The position numbers were made by a program, and so were the translations under genes. Source: Ascaphus truei (taxonomy: Eukaryota > Chordata > Amphibia > Anura > Ascaphidae). From it: 64,000 bases of DNA. Below, piece by piece: positions 21,960 to 33,109 of this stretch. A model generated the notes under the pieces. The model had not been told where the DNA came from, ran no database searches, and was given only the letters and a program-made list of their open reading frames with translations. Each line of letters begins with the position of its first letter. Position 1 is the stretch's first letter. Where the stretch lies: assembly GCA_036426205.1 (NCBI GenBank), contig CM071569.1, forward strand, positions 62,001 through 126,000. Reading direction: 5' to 3'.

Positions 21960-23175
21960 ATGCCATCTGCTTCCGTGGATCAACCCCGATTCTATGGACG
22001 CAGGAACCCACTCGCCTCTGCCGTGCCTGTCATGTAGAAAAAGCGAAAGGCGGCAGCCGTTTCGACGCCAAGGCCAAAGCGACAGGCTAAGGCCAATAAA
22101 GAAAACCTTCTGCTGACCCCAAAGGCTAATGGTTTTAATAGACGTCAGCCTTATTATGTCAAGAAGAAATACGGTGATGTACACTCCATGCAAAACAAAT
22201 GGCAGCCAACCCATCGAACCCGCAGACCACTTCCTCCCATACGCTTCGACAACTCTGCTGCCGCTGTCCCGGAAATCTTCAGCCCATCTTCTCCACTACT
22301 CGTCCTCGACGCTGCCACCGCCCTCCCGGAAACTCACAGGCCATCTTCGCCAGTACTCTTCGATGACGCTGCCACTGATGCCTCTGAAATCCACGGGTCA
22401 CTTTCTCCTTTGCGCTTAGACGACTTTGCCGCTTCTCACCCGGAAATCCAGAGGTCACTTTCTCCATCCCTCTTCGACAACGCTGCCGGATATCCACAGG
22501 TCACCTCCTCCACCCTTCTTCGACGATGCTGCCGCTTCTCTCCATGGAACCGCCATCTCATCCTCCATAGCACCCATCCACCCAGATGTCCACAACACGC
22601 CATGCACAAGAAGCAGCTCATTAGACCGGATGCTGAATGGGATAAGTGTGGATATCCCCGGGAACTCTATTGTGCTGGCAAAGATAGATCTGCTTCTGGA
22701 GACCATGCTAAATATGGAGCAGTGGATGCAAAATATTGATCAATGGATGGATCGACGGATGGAGAAGATAGAGGCTGACATAGTGGGGATACATCATTTA
22801 CTCGGTGTTCATGCCCCTGTTTTCCCGATGCCGGACCAGGAGGGTGGCGTGGATGTGATGAATGGGACCTTCAACCACCTTCCATCACCAAGCGCACCCC
22901 CTACCCAAGAACATTTTGTGTACATGTATGCCGTTGAGGAGGAGGATAACATGACAACCCCGTCAAGACCACGCCAGGAGACAACACGGAGACCAAGACA
23001 GGAGGAAAGCTTCCTCCCAGACAACCTACCCTCGCCCGCCGCCACAAGCACACCCTCTCACAGAAGACCTACATTCGCTCGCATCGATACGGTGCCCGAC
23101 ATCAGCCTGCGCGACATGCCACCGGCACTCAGGGAGAAGTATAGGGTGATGAGTGCTGGTGTACCCCACAAGTAT

Positions 23176-23190
23176 GCCTTGTTACTTTTT
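23176..23190 (+). repeat. L1 target-site duplication, left copy
   Basis: GCCTTGTTACTTTTT, identical to 30,328-30,342. It merges with the reversed poly(A) tail, a 15-T run at 23,186-23,200. Confidence 0.9.
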
Positions 23191-23615
23191 TTTTTTTTTT
23201 CAACTTCAAATTTTTCTTTATTGGGGTCACAGAATCGTACATTGTATCACATCCCATTGTGTTACTTCCCCCCAATAATGTTTTTTAAACATACATCAGG
23301 CAGCGATAACTGCCACAGTACAGGACAAGGACAGCACATACAGGACAGACAAGACAAACCAGACGACGGACAGGGGGGGCGGTGAGGTAGGGAGGGGGGG
23401 GGGAGGGGGTCGACTCAGGGTGTTCCTGCTGACGTGTTGTCTCTTACGGGCCTCCTGTCTTTTTTGGTTGGCACTCCTTGCCTCCATCTCGAGCACGTAG
23501 TGTTTTCTCCATTGATTTGTTTTGGGGGGCTACTACTCAGGGGGCTGTCAACTACCTGTTCGTCGCTATTTGTCGTTCAGTCTCTGACCCCTAAAGGAGA
23601 ATGCACCTGAACCTA

Positions 23616-26600
23616 TTAAAGCAAGATTGCGGTGGCATCCACCCCGGGGATATCTGTCTGTGTCAGCCAAGGCGACCAGACTTTTAGAAAGTTTGTGCCG
23701 GTGTCATTAACCAAACTCGTTAATTGCTCCATCCGGCAAACGTGCCAAATCCTATTTCGAATCTTGGGGATAACTGGGACTTCTGGTTGCTTCCATAATG
23801 CTGCAATCTCGCATCTAGTGGCTGTTGCAAAATGCGCGATTAATTTGTGCGTCGCTTTTGACATACCCTGGATCCGTCTGCCCAGCAGGAACAACCACGG
23901 GTCCAGGGGGATCTCCCAATCGAGCATCCGCTGTAACCAATCTCTAATCTGTTCCCAAATCGGGACCACTTTCGTGCAGGACCACAGCATGTGTCGCAGG
24001 TCGGCCACCTCCCCGCACTGTTTTGGGCAGAGCGGAGAGTAGCACTTAACAAATTTAACCAATCTAGCTGGGGTGTAGTACCACCGCATCAGGACCTTAT
24101 ACGCGTTCTCCTTCAGTGTGGTACATATGGAGCTTTTAGCTACTGCTTGTGTGATCTGCTCCCATTCCTCGTCCTCTAGCGTCTCCCCTAGGTCAGTCTC
24201 CCACTGTCGAATGTAGCTTAACCGGGTCTCGCTTGTTGTCTCCGGACAGACAACTTCCCTGTACATTCTAGATGTGAGTCCCCTTGTGTCCACTTCTCTG
24301 GAACACAGCTGCTCAAAATTGGTGCGTGCTGGTCTAATTGGGGTTTGGTTGTAAAAATCTCTGATCTGGAGATACCTAAAAAATTCTACGTTTGGGATAT
24401 CCTTTGCGGATTTAATTTGCTCAAATGTTTGAATATGTATCATACCCTCCAGATCCTTCAGACGGGTGATGCCCGCTTGTATCCAGTACGTCAAATTTTT
24501 ACTGTTCAGCCCTGGAGTGAAATCTGGGTTGCCAATGATTGGCGTCATTAGAGAAGCTTTTGTAGTTAATTTACATCTAAATTTAGTGGCCTCCCACACT
24601 CGTAGCGAATTGTCAATGGCCTGAAGCGGTGTGCCTATTTGGCGTGCCCTACGTTTGGGCAGCCAGATCAGCTTCTGGATGTCAATCGGTGCACAGCACT
24701 TTCTCTCCAACTCTACCCATCTCCGAATGCTTGGGTCCGTGTGCCATTGGAGAATTTGAGCCAATTGGGCCGCTTTGTGGTAAGCAAACAAACAAGGTAC
24801 CGCTAGTCCTCCTCTTACTGTGGGTCTCTTTAATATCCCCTTTGCAATTCTTGGGTTTTTCTTATTCCATATAAAATTCATAATAGTTGACTGCAGGGAG
24901 AGGATGTCAGAGTGAACCACCGGTATAGGTAGGCTCTGGAAAAGATATAACATCCTTGGGAGGAGATTCATCTTCACGCAGTGTATCCTTCCAATCCATG
25001 AGATGCCCCCTTTTGCCCACACTCTGAGATCCTCTCTCAGCGCCTTTATTAACCTGGGAAAGTTTGCCTTATATAGAGTTTTGTAGTCCCGTGTAAGATA
25101 TACCCCTAAATATTTGATAGCGGAGGGTTACCATTTAAAATTGAAGTTGAGATCAATCAGTTTTTCAACTTCCTTGGGAAGGTTTATATTGAGGGCTTCT
25201 GATTTGGACTGATTGATCTTAAAGCTGGAAATGTGGTTAAATTTGCTAAGGATTCCAAATACATTAGGGAGGGACGTGAGCGGTTTGGACAGCGTTAGGA
25301 TAACATCGTCCGCATACAGAGCGGCCTTATACTCATGCTCTCCATCTGAGATGCCTGTGATATCTGGGCTGTTGCGTATGTGCGCCGCCAGTGGCTCTAT
25401 ACAAAGGGCAAACAACAACGGCGACAGCGGGCATCCCTGTCTCGTTCCACTTTTTATGTGAAATTGCTCAGAGGGAAAACCCTGGTGCTTCACTCTCACC
25501 GTTGGGCCCTCATACAGCGTCAGGATGGCCCTCAGCAGACGTCCCTTAAAGCCAAATGCTCCCAGAGTTTCCTTTAGATAGGGCCAGTCTATTCTATCGA
25601 AGGCTTTCTCTGCGTCCAGACTTAGCACCATGGAATGTGTTTTTTTCTTTTGGGCCAGATCGATCAGATCAATAATTCTTCTGGTGTTGTCTGCCTGCTT
25701 GCCTGCCTCCGATAAACCCTACCTGATCCGCATGGATTAACCTGGGAAGGACACTACCCACCCTGTTTGCTATAAGTTTGGAGTAGATTTTGATATCAGA
25801 ATTAATCAGTGAAATGGGCCGGTAGCTCTTACAGTCTGCCGGGTCCTTTCCAGGTTTGTGGATCACAGAGATGGATGCCTGAAGCATTTGTGCTGGAAAG
25901 GAGGCCCCTTCCAGAATATCGTTAAATAGTTTTAGCATATGTGGGGCTAGAATTTTAGCGTATTTCTTATAATATAGATTAGAGAAGCCATCGGTCCCCG
26001 GCGCCTTGGCCGGTTTTAATGCTTTGATGACTTCCAATATTTCCTCAAGAGTAAAGTCCGCCTGCAGCGCCTCTCTCTCGTCACTTCTCAATGTTGGTAA
26101 ATTTGCCTCTTTTAGGAAGGTGTTCAGTAACTCTCCCGTTTTAGTATTATGAGTGACCTTGTCTCCATTATATAGTTCTTCGTAGTAGGTTTTAAATGCC
26201 TCTACGATTTTCCCAGGTATGGAGGTAAGGTCCCCCCGTTGGGTCCGAATTGCGTGAATAGAGTAATTTTGAAGCTTCTTTTTTAGCTTATTGGCAAGGA
26301 GTGTATCAGGTTTGTTTGCTTTTTCATAAAATTTACGCTTCGACCAAGCCATTTCCTTCTCAGCCTGGGAGGTGAGGAGAAGATTAAGTTTAATTTTGGC
26401 GTCTAAAAGTTGTTTAAGCGTTTGTTCCCGCTTATTAGTTTTGTGCAGGGCAGAGAGCTCAGCTATTTGTGTTTCTAAGTCTTTAGTTTTTTTCTCTCTT
26501 TCCCGTTTCCGTTGGCGGCCAGATTCATCAATATTCCCCTGAGGGTTGCCTTATGAGCTTCCCACAGTGTGGCTTGTGACGCCACGCTCCCCTCATTCTC

Positions 26601-27414
26601 CTCAAAATATTCTGTAATTTTTTTCACCTTCCCCCCGCCCGAGATCCGGGATCTTTAAGAGGATCTCGTTTAACTTCCAATTCGCTCTAGGTCTGTCCAG
26701 CGGAACCAATGTGCACCGCAGCTCTATAGGTGCATGGTCAGACCATGAAATATCATGGATCTCTGAGCGAGAGACCCCAGGGACCAATCTATTGGACACA
26801 AGGAAGTAGTCTATCCGGCTGTATGTGTTATGGGGGTGGGAGTAGAAAGTGTACTCGCGTACTCCTTGGTGTTGCTCTCTCCATATGTCTATAAGCTGAC
26901 AACTTGTTAGGCCTTTTGTCAAAGTTAATACGTCCTGTCTGTGTGGTCGTGCAACGGTCTAGGCTTGGGTTAAGAACTCTGTTCAGGTCCCCCGCTACTA
27001 TAATGTTCACCTTTGCAACTTTACTTAGCTTATCAAAGAAACTACTAAAAAAAGATGTCGCGTTGTCATTCGGGGCATATATTGTAGCAAATGTTATTGG
27101 ATACTCCCTAATGGAGCCTGTGATTATCAGATATCTCCCCTCTTTGTCGCTATATGATTTGTCATTTGCCTGAATGGTATACGGTTGTGGAGTAGGATGG
27201 CGACCCCTCTTTTTTTTACTCGAGCTGAGGCTAGGAAGTGAGTCCGAAAGTCCTTATCAAAGTACTTGGGGAAGATGGTTTGGGAAAAGTGGGTCTCCTG
27301 TAAGAAGAGCACCTCTGCACCTTTGCGTCTGTAGTCTCTAAATGCGACTCTCCTTTTAGCAGGACTATTGAGGCCCTTAACATTATGGGATACTAACACT
27401 ATGTCCTTACTCAT
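23616..27414 (-). pseudogene. L1 ORF2: endonuclease-reverse transcriptase, frameshifted
   Basis: Starts MSKDIVLVSHNVKGLNSPAK, the usual apurinic/apyrimidinic-type endonuclease opening (...HNVKGLN). FLQETHF follows, then VAGDLNRVLNPSLDR, SRIDYFLVS and SDHAPIE. The reverse transcriptase follows: APGTDGFSNLYYKKYA, SLINSDIKIYSKLIANR, LSLDAEKAFDRIDW, GTRQGCPLSPLLFAL, and the catalytic YADDVIL near 25,310. The C-terminal part runs to 23,616. It makes DNA copies of its own RNA at nicked target sites. Damage: frame changes near 27,100-26,930 and 25,650, and an in-frame TAA at about 25,128. Total length of about 1,265 codons is normal for the clade. Confidence 0.92.
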
Positions 27415-29219
27415 TAGTAGATCTGTGCCAGGCCATCTGACGTAGCTTCATCCTGTCTTTCCGAGTTTGTCTTTTCGTGCGTCTCCTGCTTTTTCCGCCC
27501 GCTCGACTCTCTCCGGACCCCTCTGAAAGGATAAGGGAAAGGGAACCAACACCAAGGGGCGGGGGGGTAAAAAATACACACCACAACACACAGTAACAAT
27601 TAACATTTCTCAACGTTCTCTTGCATCTCTCCTTTTGCCGATACGTCCGCCTCTGGGTTTTTGGCTCTTGTGCCGGATGTCCAGTCTTGGGGTGTGATGT
27701 TTAACACCCCTCCCTGACCATCTAACCCAAAAGGACGCGCCAGTGCGCCTGGGGGCTTTTCTCCCCCACCCTAGCGCCTGGCCCATGCAGACTTCGGAGC
27801 AGGCTTTCCCCCTCTGCCCCCCCCTCGCTTCCCTTAAACAACTAAATCTTCCTATCAACTGAATTTTGGCTAAACCAACCAGGTCCCGTTCGTCTCGTTG
27901 CCCCTTCTATAGAAGCTTTGTCGATGCCCTCGTGAAGAGACCCCCTAATGTGTCTCTGAATTGTCACTCCCCATAACGTCCCCTTTTGATACTTCTTTAT
28001 ATTATTGCTCCTCCTAGCTTCGGCCCTACATCTGTCTCTCTCCACCTTCTACTCACATCTCTCTCCTTGTCACCTTTTCTTCTTTAGCTCACGCTCCCTT
28101 AGCCACCTTGTCACTTACTTTGTTCTCACCACTCCTGGTTCCACCCTCTCTACCTTTCCTAGTATGACCTGCATGTATCTTCCGCATCCCTCTTTCCCTC
28201 TACCTCTCTCTTATCTACCTCCCCCTTCCTGTTCTATCATATTCATCTCTCCTTCCTCTTATGGTGCCCCCCTCGGATGTCTCCCCCCTCTATCTACGTA
28301 CTTGAACCTTCTACTCCCTTCGTTATCCTAATCCCTTCCCTATGTTCCATCTATTCTTCATCCTGTCTACCTACTCCCTCCCTCTGTCCCCTGCCTTATC
28401 CCACCCTATTCCTACCTTCCTCTTCCCCTCTATTATCTATTAACCTCCTATCTTCCCTTTCTGATCCTAACTATTTCCACCTTCGTCTCCGCCGCCTCTG
28501 TACTGCCCTCCTCATCTCCCCCCTTTCCTTTAGACTATCTGGGACCTCCCTCTTCCCCTCCTTCCCTTTCCTCCTAGGGCCTTGTCCCCTTCTCCACCCT
28601 CCTCCTCCGCTCCGCTACCTCCCAAACCTTCTCCTCCTGTCAGATGCCATCTTTGTCTTTCCTCCGCATCCTAGACCCGTTTAAATTTGCCCACCGTTAG
28701 ATGGGACTGTCTAGTCATGCCGGTGAGGGTCTTTTTGCTTGCCCTGCTCCGGCGCGTCTTGGCCACCTCTCGGGTCCTTCCATTACTCCTTGCCTCCTCC
28801 AAGATGGCGTCTGTTTTGCCGGTTCCGCCCCCTTCCTGCTGACGTCTTTCCGGGCCGCCGCCATTTTGGATCCAGCTTTCTCCCGATGCAGAGGTGCGTG
28901 CGCGCTCTCCAGGCTCCCACCCGAACCTGCCATCCGGCTCCTGCGTGTCACCATGGGCTCCATCTGCCTCGTGCTGCGCCGCCATCTTCTGCAACGAGAT
29001 CCATCTTGAACACCATGGGGAAATCAGCTTTTTCTTCATCTCCACGATCCGGACTCTCAGGGGGTAAGTGAGTTCATAGCTTATTGACTAGCCACTTTCA
29101 ACAGTTTATTAGGGCATAGTTCAACGACGTCTCTTTCATCAGTGAGCGTTGGGACCTGGCATAATTAACTTCGCAGCGCAACCAATCAGCTGCATAACTC
29201 TTAACTATAGTTTTAACTT
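27415..29219 (-). other. L1 inter-ORF spacer with polypurine tract
   Basis: About 1.8 kb separate ORF1 and ORF2, where L1 elements normally have tens of bases. About 28,020-28,680 is C/T-rich on the plus strand, so purine-rich in the L1 sense. About 28,700-29,000 is GC/CpG-rich with CAAGATGGCG- and CAAAATGGCGGC-type text on the sense strand, reminiscent of a promoter/5' UTR. An open frame at 29,045-28,671 shows no domain I know. Confidence 0.5.
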
Positions 29220-30185
29220 TCATTTTTCGACTTTATCCTTCTGCGCTCGGGGGGACTTTGGGGTCTGTGACCAGATGGGGTCCGGGGTTGGACTCGCTGG
29301 GTCAGCAGCTACGGGGCCTTCTCCCAGTCCCAGCTTGCTCAGGAAAGAGGGACCATCTTCCGGGACCTTGATGGTGAAGGTTCTGCCTCCCCAAGCTACT
29401 AGTAAGCCGAAGGGGAAGGTCCACCGGTATCTGACTCCTTTCTCCCTCAGGGTTCTGGTGATGGGCAGCAGGTTTCTCCGGCGGTCTAGCGTCATTGGGG
29501 ACAGGTCCTGGAACACCGAGAGCCGCACTCCTTCATGTTCCACAACAGGTAGGGGCCTGGTTTTATTAAGAATAGACTCTTTTGTTCTGTAGTAATGTAA
29601 ACGTATTACTATGTCCCTCAGTTGCTCATTTTGTAAAGGTTTAGCCCTCAGTGCCCTGTGGCATCTGTCCATTGCCAGGGTGTCTTTAGGGGTCTCAGGG
29701 AGCACTGTCTACATCCAGTGCATGATATACTCCTCACAGTCCAAGACACTCTCCGGGACCCCTCTTATCCTGAGGTTATTTCGCCTGTCGCGATTTTCAG
29801 CGTCTTCTTGACGCTCCTTTAATTCATTGATTTGCTCTTGTAAGTCTATAGATTTTTTGTCCTGTCTCCGGATGGCTCTTATGGATTGGTCCACTTTTGT
29901 TTCCAGAAATCCTGTCCTTTCACCCAGTCCGGATACTTCCCTTTTCAGCTCTTTTATTTCAGCTTGAAAGAAAGCTTTAAGATATGTGCAAAGTCTAGTT
30001 ATGTCGCATTGTCTTGCCGGCAGTTGTTCCTGCAGGGTTAATTCCTCCTCCTCCCCGTCGGGCTCAGTTTCTGAGCCGGCGTTTGAAACCGGCGCCATTT
30101 CTGAGCCTGCACCGCGCGGCCCCGGTCTGCCAAAATATTCTGGTAGCCCTCGTTTTTTCGTCGTTTTGGGGGTCTTCCGCGACAT
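29220..30185 (-). pseudogene. L1 ORF1: coiled-coil RNA-binding protein, one stop
   Basis: Starts MSRKTPKTTKKRGLPEYF. Acidic and glutamine-rich text leads into a coiled coil (ELKREVSGLGERTGFLETKVD, then LQEQINELKERQEDAENRDR), followed by the RRM-type start RRNNLRIRGVPE and the C-terminal-domain phrases DRCHRALR, IVIRLHYYRTKE and LDRRRNLLPITRTLREKG. This is the known ORF1p layout (trimeric coiled coil, RRM, CTD) that coats L1 RNA. A TAG at 29,711-29,709 interrupts the same frame; without it the length is about 321 aa, normal for the family. Confidence 0.9.
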
Positions 30186-30327
30186 CCTGGTTAATTGTTT
30201 AATCTTTATATGTGTTTGTGTGCTGTTTGGTGTGAAATTCGGTAGATTTTGTGAGATATATCAGGAAGCGAGGCAGGGAGCTATCAGACTAGGCTGCCAT
30301 ACTCCTTGCCGTCGCGCAAGCGCCTTC

Positions 30328-30342
30328 GCCTTGTTACTTTTT
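30328..30342 (+). repeat. L1 target-site duplication, right copy
   Basis: GCCTTGTTACTTTTT, the second copy. The BEN frame resumes through it. Confidence 0.9.
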
Positions 30343-30582
30343 AAGCACCACATGTCCTACTTGATGTACTGCGAGTGGGCCTTCAAAGTGAACTACGAAG
30401 GAAATCGCCTACAAAAGGCGCTTCCTGACAATTTAAGAAAGACCATTCTGGATGAATTGCGGCGCTATTGTTCAATTACTGAACCTGTAATGAAATGCGT
30501 TTGAGACTGCATTAATGGCGTTTTGCGCCATGCAAGGCATCGGCCATGGAAGGACAATCTGGTGGGGAACACATTTGAGTGA

Positions 30583-31709
30583 GTGTTCAACTGTTGAAAA
30601 TGTTTTGTAAATGTTTTGTTCCAGTCCCCGGGGGCCGGAAACAGGCCTGGTTTTCAAGGTTGTCCTGAAAACCGGGACTGTTTGCTGCCCTCGAGGACTG
30701 CAGTGGTGCAGGCCTGACTGACTGTTCTGCATACCATCTCACTGTAAATGTTTTGACTTGCCGTTCTTTAATAAAGGAGATGTTCCGTTTTGTATATTTT
30801 ATGAATAAAGAATTTTTTTTAATCACAGGTAAGACCATACTGTTTTGCTGAACTGTACTGTACATGTTTTGACCTGCTGTACTTAAATAAAAGAGATGTT
30901 GTTGTGTGTTTTAACTTTCCTTTATACAGAAATATTTTAACTTGCTGTACACACACACATGACCTGCACAGTTCCAGTCCCCAAGGCCCGCAAACAGGCC
31001 CGATTTTCAAGGTTGTCCTGAAAACCGGGCCTGTTTGCTGCCTTCGAGGACTGGAGTTGTGCAGGCCTGACTGACTGTTTTGCACACCATCCTACTGGAA
31101 ATGTTTTGACTTGCCGTTCTTTAATAAAGGAGATGTTGCATTTTGTATATTGTATGAAAAAATATTTTTTTTTATAACATGTGACTGTAAACCATACTGA
31201 CTGACTGTAAATGTTTTTACTTTCTATACATAAATGTTTTCACAACTGTAGCAGTAAACCATACACCTGTTGATGTTTTGAATTGCTGTGCACTTAAAAA
31301 AAATTAACATTGTACAGTATTTGTAAATAAATGTTTTTGTACTTACTCCACCAATAAAGAACATGTTGAATTGTTTTAAATTGTTCCATTGGCTCCTTTG
31401 ATACTGTAACAAAATACAGTGTTTCTAGAATGTACACTACTGTCCAGGCATACTGTACTGTATAGTGTAGGCATGCTCAGTACTGCACATCACAAGAGTA
31501 TTAAAAAAAATAGAAGACACATACTATACTGTACAGTATGTACGGGTACTGTATAGAAGACACATACTGTATGTACTGTACTGTAATACATGTAGAATAA
31601 ATGCATACTTTTTATTTTATCGGGTTTATTACACAGTATACTGTATATAAAAAAGTATTGTATACTGTATGGTCGGAAAAAATCAGCATACTGTTTCAGG
31701 TATTTTATC
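30583..31709 (+). other. Transposon noncoding DNA between BEN and forkhead genes
   Basis: Contains a direct repeat: about 30,615-30,800 against 30,972-31,160, sharing 'aggttgtcctgaaaaccgg', 'gtgcaggcctgactgactgt' and 'cttgccgttctttaataaag'. Each copy has an internal inverted repeat (GTTTGCTG...GAGGACTG against CAGTCC...CAAAC). Several AATAAA signals (30,774, 30,891, 31,123) could serve as the BEN gene's polyadenylation sites. TACTGTA words are dense from 31,440 to 31,690. No further protein seen. Confidence 0.55.
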
Positions 31710-31841
31710 CTAATCAAAATCAACGGCCACTAAACTGTAGACTCCGGTACGTGGATTTTTAAATCCGATACAGCAATGTGCAGGCATTGTTACACAAAGC
31801 GATATTATCCATCGAAATCCCTCCATTAGCCGTTTTCTTTT
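31710..31841 (-). other. Candidate last exon of the forkhead gene
   Basis: A strong pyrimidine tract and AG acceptor (CTTTTTCCTCAG|AAAAG) precede it. One frame reads ...CIGFKNPRTGVYSLVAVDFD then TAG. The phase does not match the upstream exon's donor as seen; the phase-matched frame ends after about 27 codons (...ACTLLYRI). A small indel in one exon, or a missed exon, could explain this. Confidence 0.35.
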
Positions 31842-32165
31842 CTGAGGAAAAAGAAAAAGAAAAGTTTTACTGTAATGGTCAGTCCCCTAAAGAAGTTCCC
31901 AGCCAGTCCCACCAATAATTTCCCTGAGGGCGTCTCCTGTTCACATGTGCATGCGCCTACCGTCGATGTGATGACACACATATGTGTTTCAAGAAGGTTC
32001 CAATGCGCATGCGCCTTGCGTTCCACCAATTGTTCAGTATCTACTGTAGAAGCCGCTCAGCCAATGATATTGCTTACAGGAGAATCGCTTGACTTTTGTA
32101 TCGCACCGATATTGATATTGTCAAAATAAAAAAAACACAGAAAATAATACGGCAACAGTACTCAC

Positions 32166-32721
32166 CAGTCCAGTATTCTTGATCATACACGTTGATAGTT
32201 GGCAGCGGGACTACTACACCTGTAGTCAGCTGATGAGGCTGGAAATCGCTTAGGTACATGCAAGCTTGCTCGAAACTGCACGCAAATTCCGGCTCATGCT
32301 TGCTGGACAGACAGCAAGGGTTGTCACTGACGGTGGGACCGTTATTGGAAGCCGGTGCTGGTGCTGACGTATTGCTTGGCAGCGACTGTCGTTTCTTAGT
32401 TGGTTTTAACACGACCTTTCGCCTTTTGCCGTCTGCATGATTATAGATACAGGAAAAAGCCGGTGATACACACCAATACCCTCCAATAAATTGTGGCTCA
32501 ATACGATAAAAACATGGATCGCTACATAACCTTTTCCTTATTGCACGCTTCCACACATGAGGAGCTGGCGAAAATTTGTAAAAGTCATAGTTTTCGATAA
32601 AATACTGATACATTTGAACAACTGTTGCCATCTTATCATCTGTTGCATTAATCGCGGCCCATATCAACTACGTGTAAGTTCTGTCGGGTTTTTGGAAAAC
32701 GGGCTGCACTTGAACACTCAT
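32166..32721 (-). pseudogene. Forkhead (winged-helix) protein encoded by the transposon
   Basis: Starts at ATG 32,721: MSVQVQPVFQKPDRTYT, an in-frame TAG at 32,670-32,668, then LIWAAINATDDKMATVVQMY, IENYDFYKF, HVWKRAIRKRL, DPCFYRIEPQFIGGYWCVSP. This follows the forkhead plan: (T/S)Y..LI..AI at helix 1, (I/M)Y.(F/Y)I...(F/Y)Y at helix 2, W+.(A/S)IR..L at the recognition helix, then CF.+I....GGYW.(V/L).P in the wing. The domain begins almost at the N-terminus. A basic patch (DGKRRKVVLKPTKKRQS) could be an NLS. The tail is Ser/Pro-rich and ends at a donor (ACTG|GTGAGT) at 32,166. Forkhead domains bind RYAAAYA DNA. The stop looks like one C-to-T change (CAG to TAG). The domain call is strong; membership of the transposon is inferred from position just inside the right end. 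Confidence 0.78.
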
Positions 32722-33109
32722 GTGGCGGGTCTCTGGAGAATAACAGAAACTGGTCTTTGTCTTTCTTTAATATGAAAAGCCTAAATTTATACATTATTGT
32801 AACCTCTTCCTTCAGTCTCAAGGCCAATTTACAATAGCACACTGTGGTATCTTTTTTAAACGAAACACCTGCAAGTCGACACATTACTGAAGCGCATGCG
32901 CATTACAATTCATGAATATCTGCCATCTGGCGGACACGCAAAGAATTGCAACCTATTAAATCCAAACTATTCTCCATAAACGCATGAACCGCGCATGAAC
33001 CGCGCATGACCCGCGCATGACCCACAGCTGAGAACGCAACATGAATGCGGCATGCACCCGGTGAAGTGCGTCGCATTCGAGAAAAAATCCAGGAAAAATG
33101 CGGCGATAT
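32722..33109. other. Right subterminal region of the large transposon
   Basis: Noncoding, upstream of the forkhead gene. Contains GCGCATGCGC at about 32,893, which also occurs near 32,008 and, as GCGCATGCGCC, near the left end at 15,781. There is a short tandem series of GCGCATGA(A/C)CC at about 32,990-33,022. CpG-rich toward the end. Confidence 0.5.

Larger units (their letters stand above)
23191..30327 (-). mobile_element. Full-length L1/Tx1-clade LINE insertion
   Basis: About 7.1 kb, opposite in orientation to the BEN gene it disrupts. In 5'-3' order (right to left): a ~140-bp 5' UTR, ORF1 (30,185-29,220), an unusually long ~1.8-kb spacer, ORF2 (27,414-23,616), and a ~0.4-kb 3' UTR ending CCAATAAAGAAAAATTTGAA and poly(A). 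The 15-bp target duplication is intact, so the insertion is complete and fairly recent. Both ORFs still have a few stops and frameshifts. Confidence 0.93.
21960..30582 (+). pseudogene. BEN-domain protein of the transposon, split by an L1
   Basis: Starts at ATG 21,960. A basic NLS-like stretch (KKRKAAAVSTPRPKRQAKA) follows an in-frame TAG at 22,035-22,037. Next come five to six ~18-20-residue repeats of the type (L/F)D(D/N)AA..PEI.RS.SP, with a frameshift near 22,485 between repeats. Then there is an amphipathic segment (LLETMLNMEQWMQNIDQWM), likely coiled coil, a Pro/Thr-rich linker, and RDMPPALREKY. The frame runs into the L1 at 23,190 and resumes exactly at 30,328-30,342 after one copy of the 15-bp target duplication: ...HKYALLLF then KHHMSYLMYCEWAF..., ALPDNLRKTILDELRRYC, a TGA at 30,502-30,504, CINGVLRHARHRPW and a stop at 30,580-30,582. 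The ...LRKTILDELRR(x)~11-CINGVLR pattern matches the C-terminal helices of BEN domains, which bind DNA or chromatin proteins. The BEN call is good; the role in the transposon is unknown. Confidence 0.72.

Noticed and set aside
22426..23385. Phe-rich end of the 319-codon frame
   Set aside because: The last part (from about 23,187) is reading into the L1 poly(A)/3' UTR; only the portion up to the insertion belongs to the BEN protein.
23616..25022. 468-codon frame considered as a separate gene
   Set aside because: It is the C-terminal part of the L1 ORF2, in frame with the RT segment after one stop.
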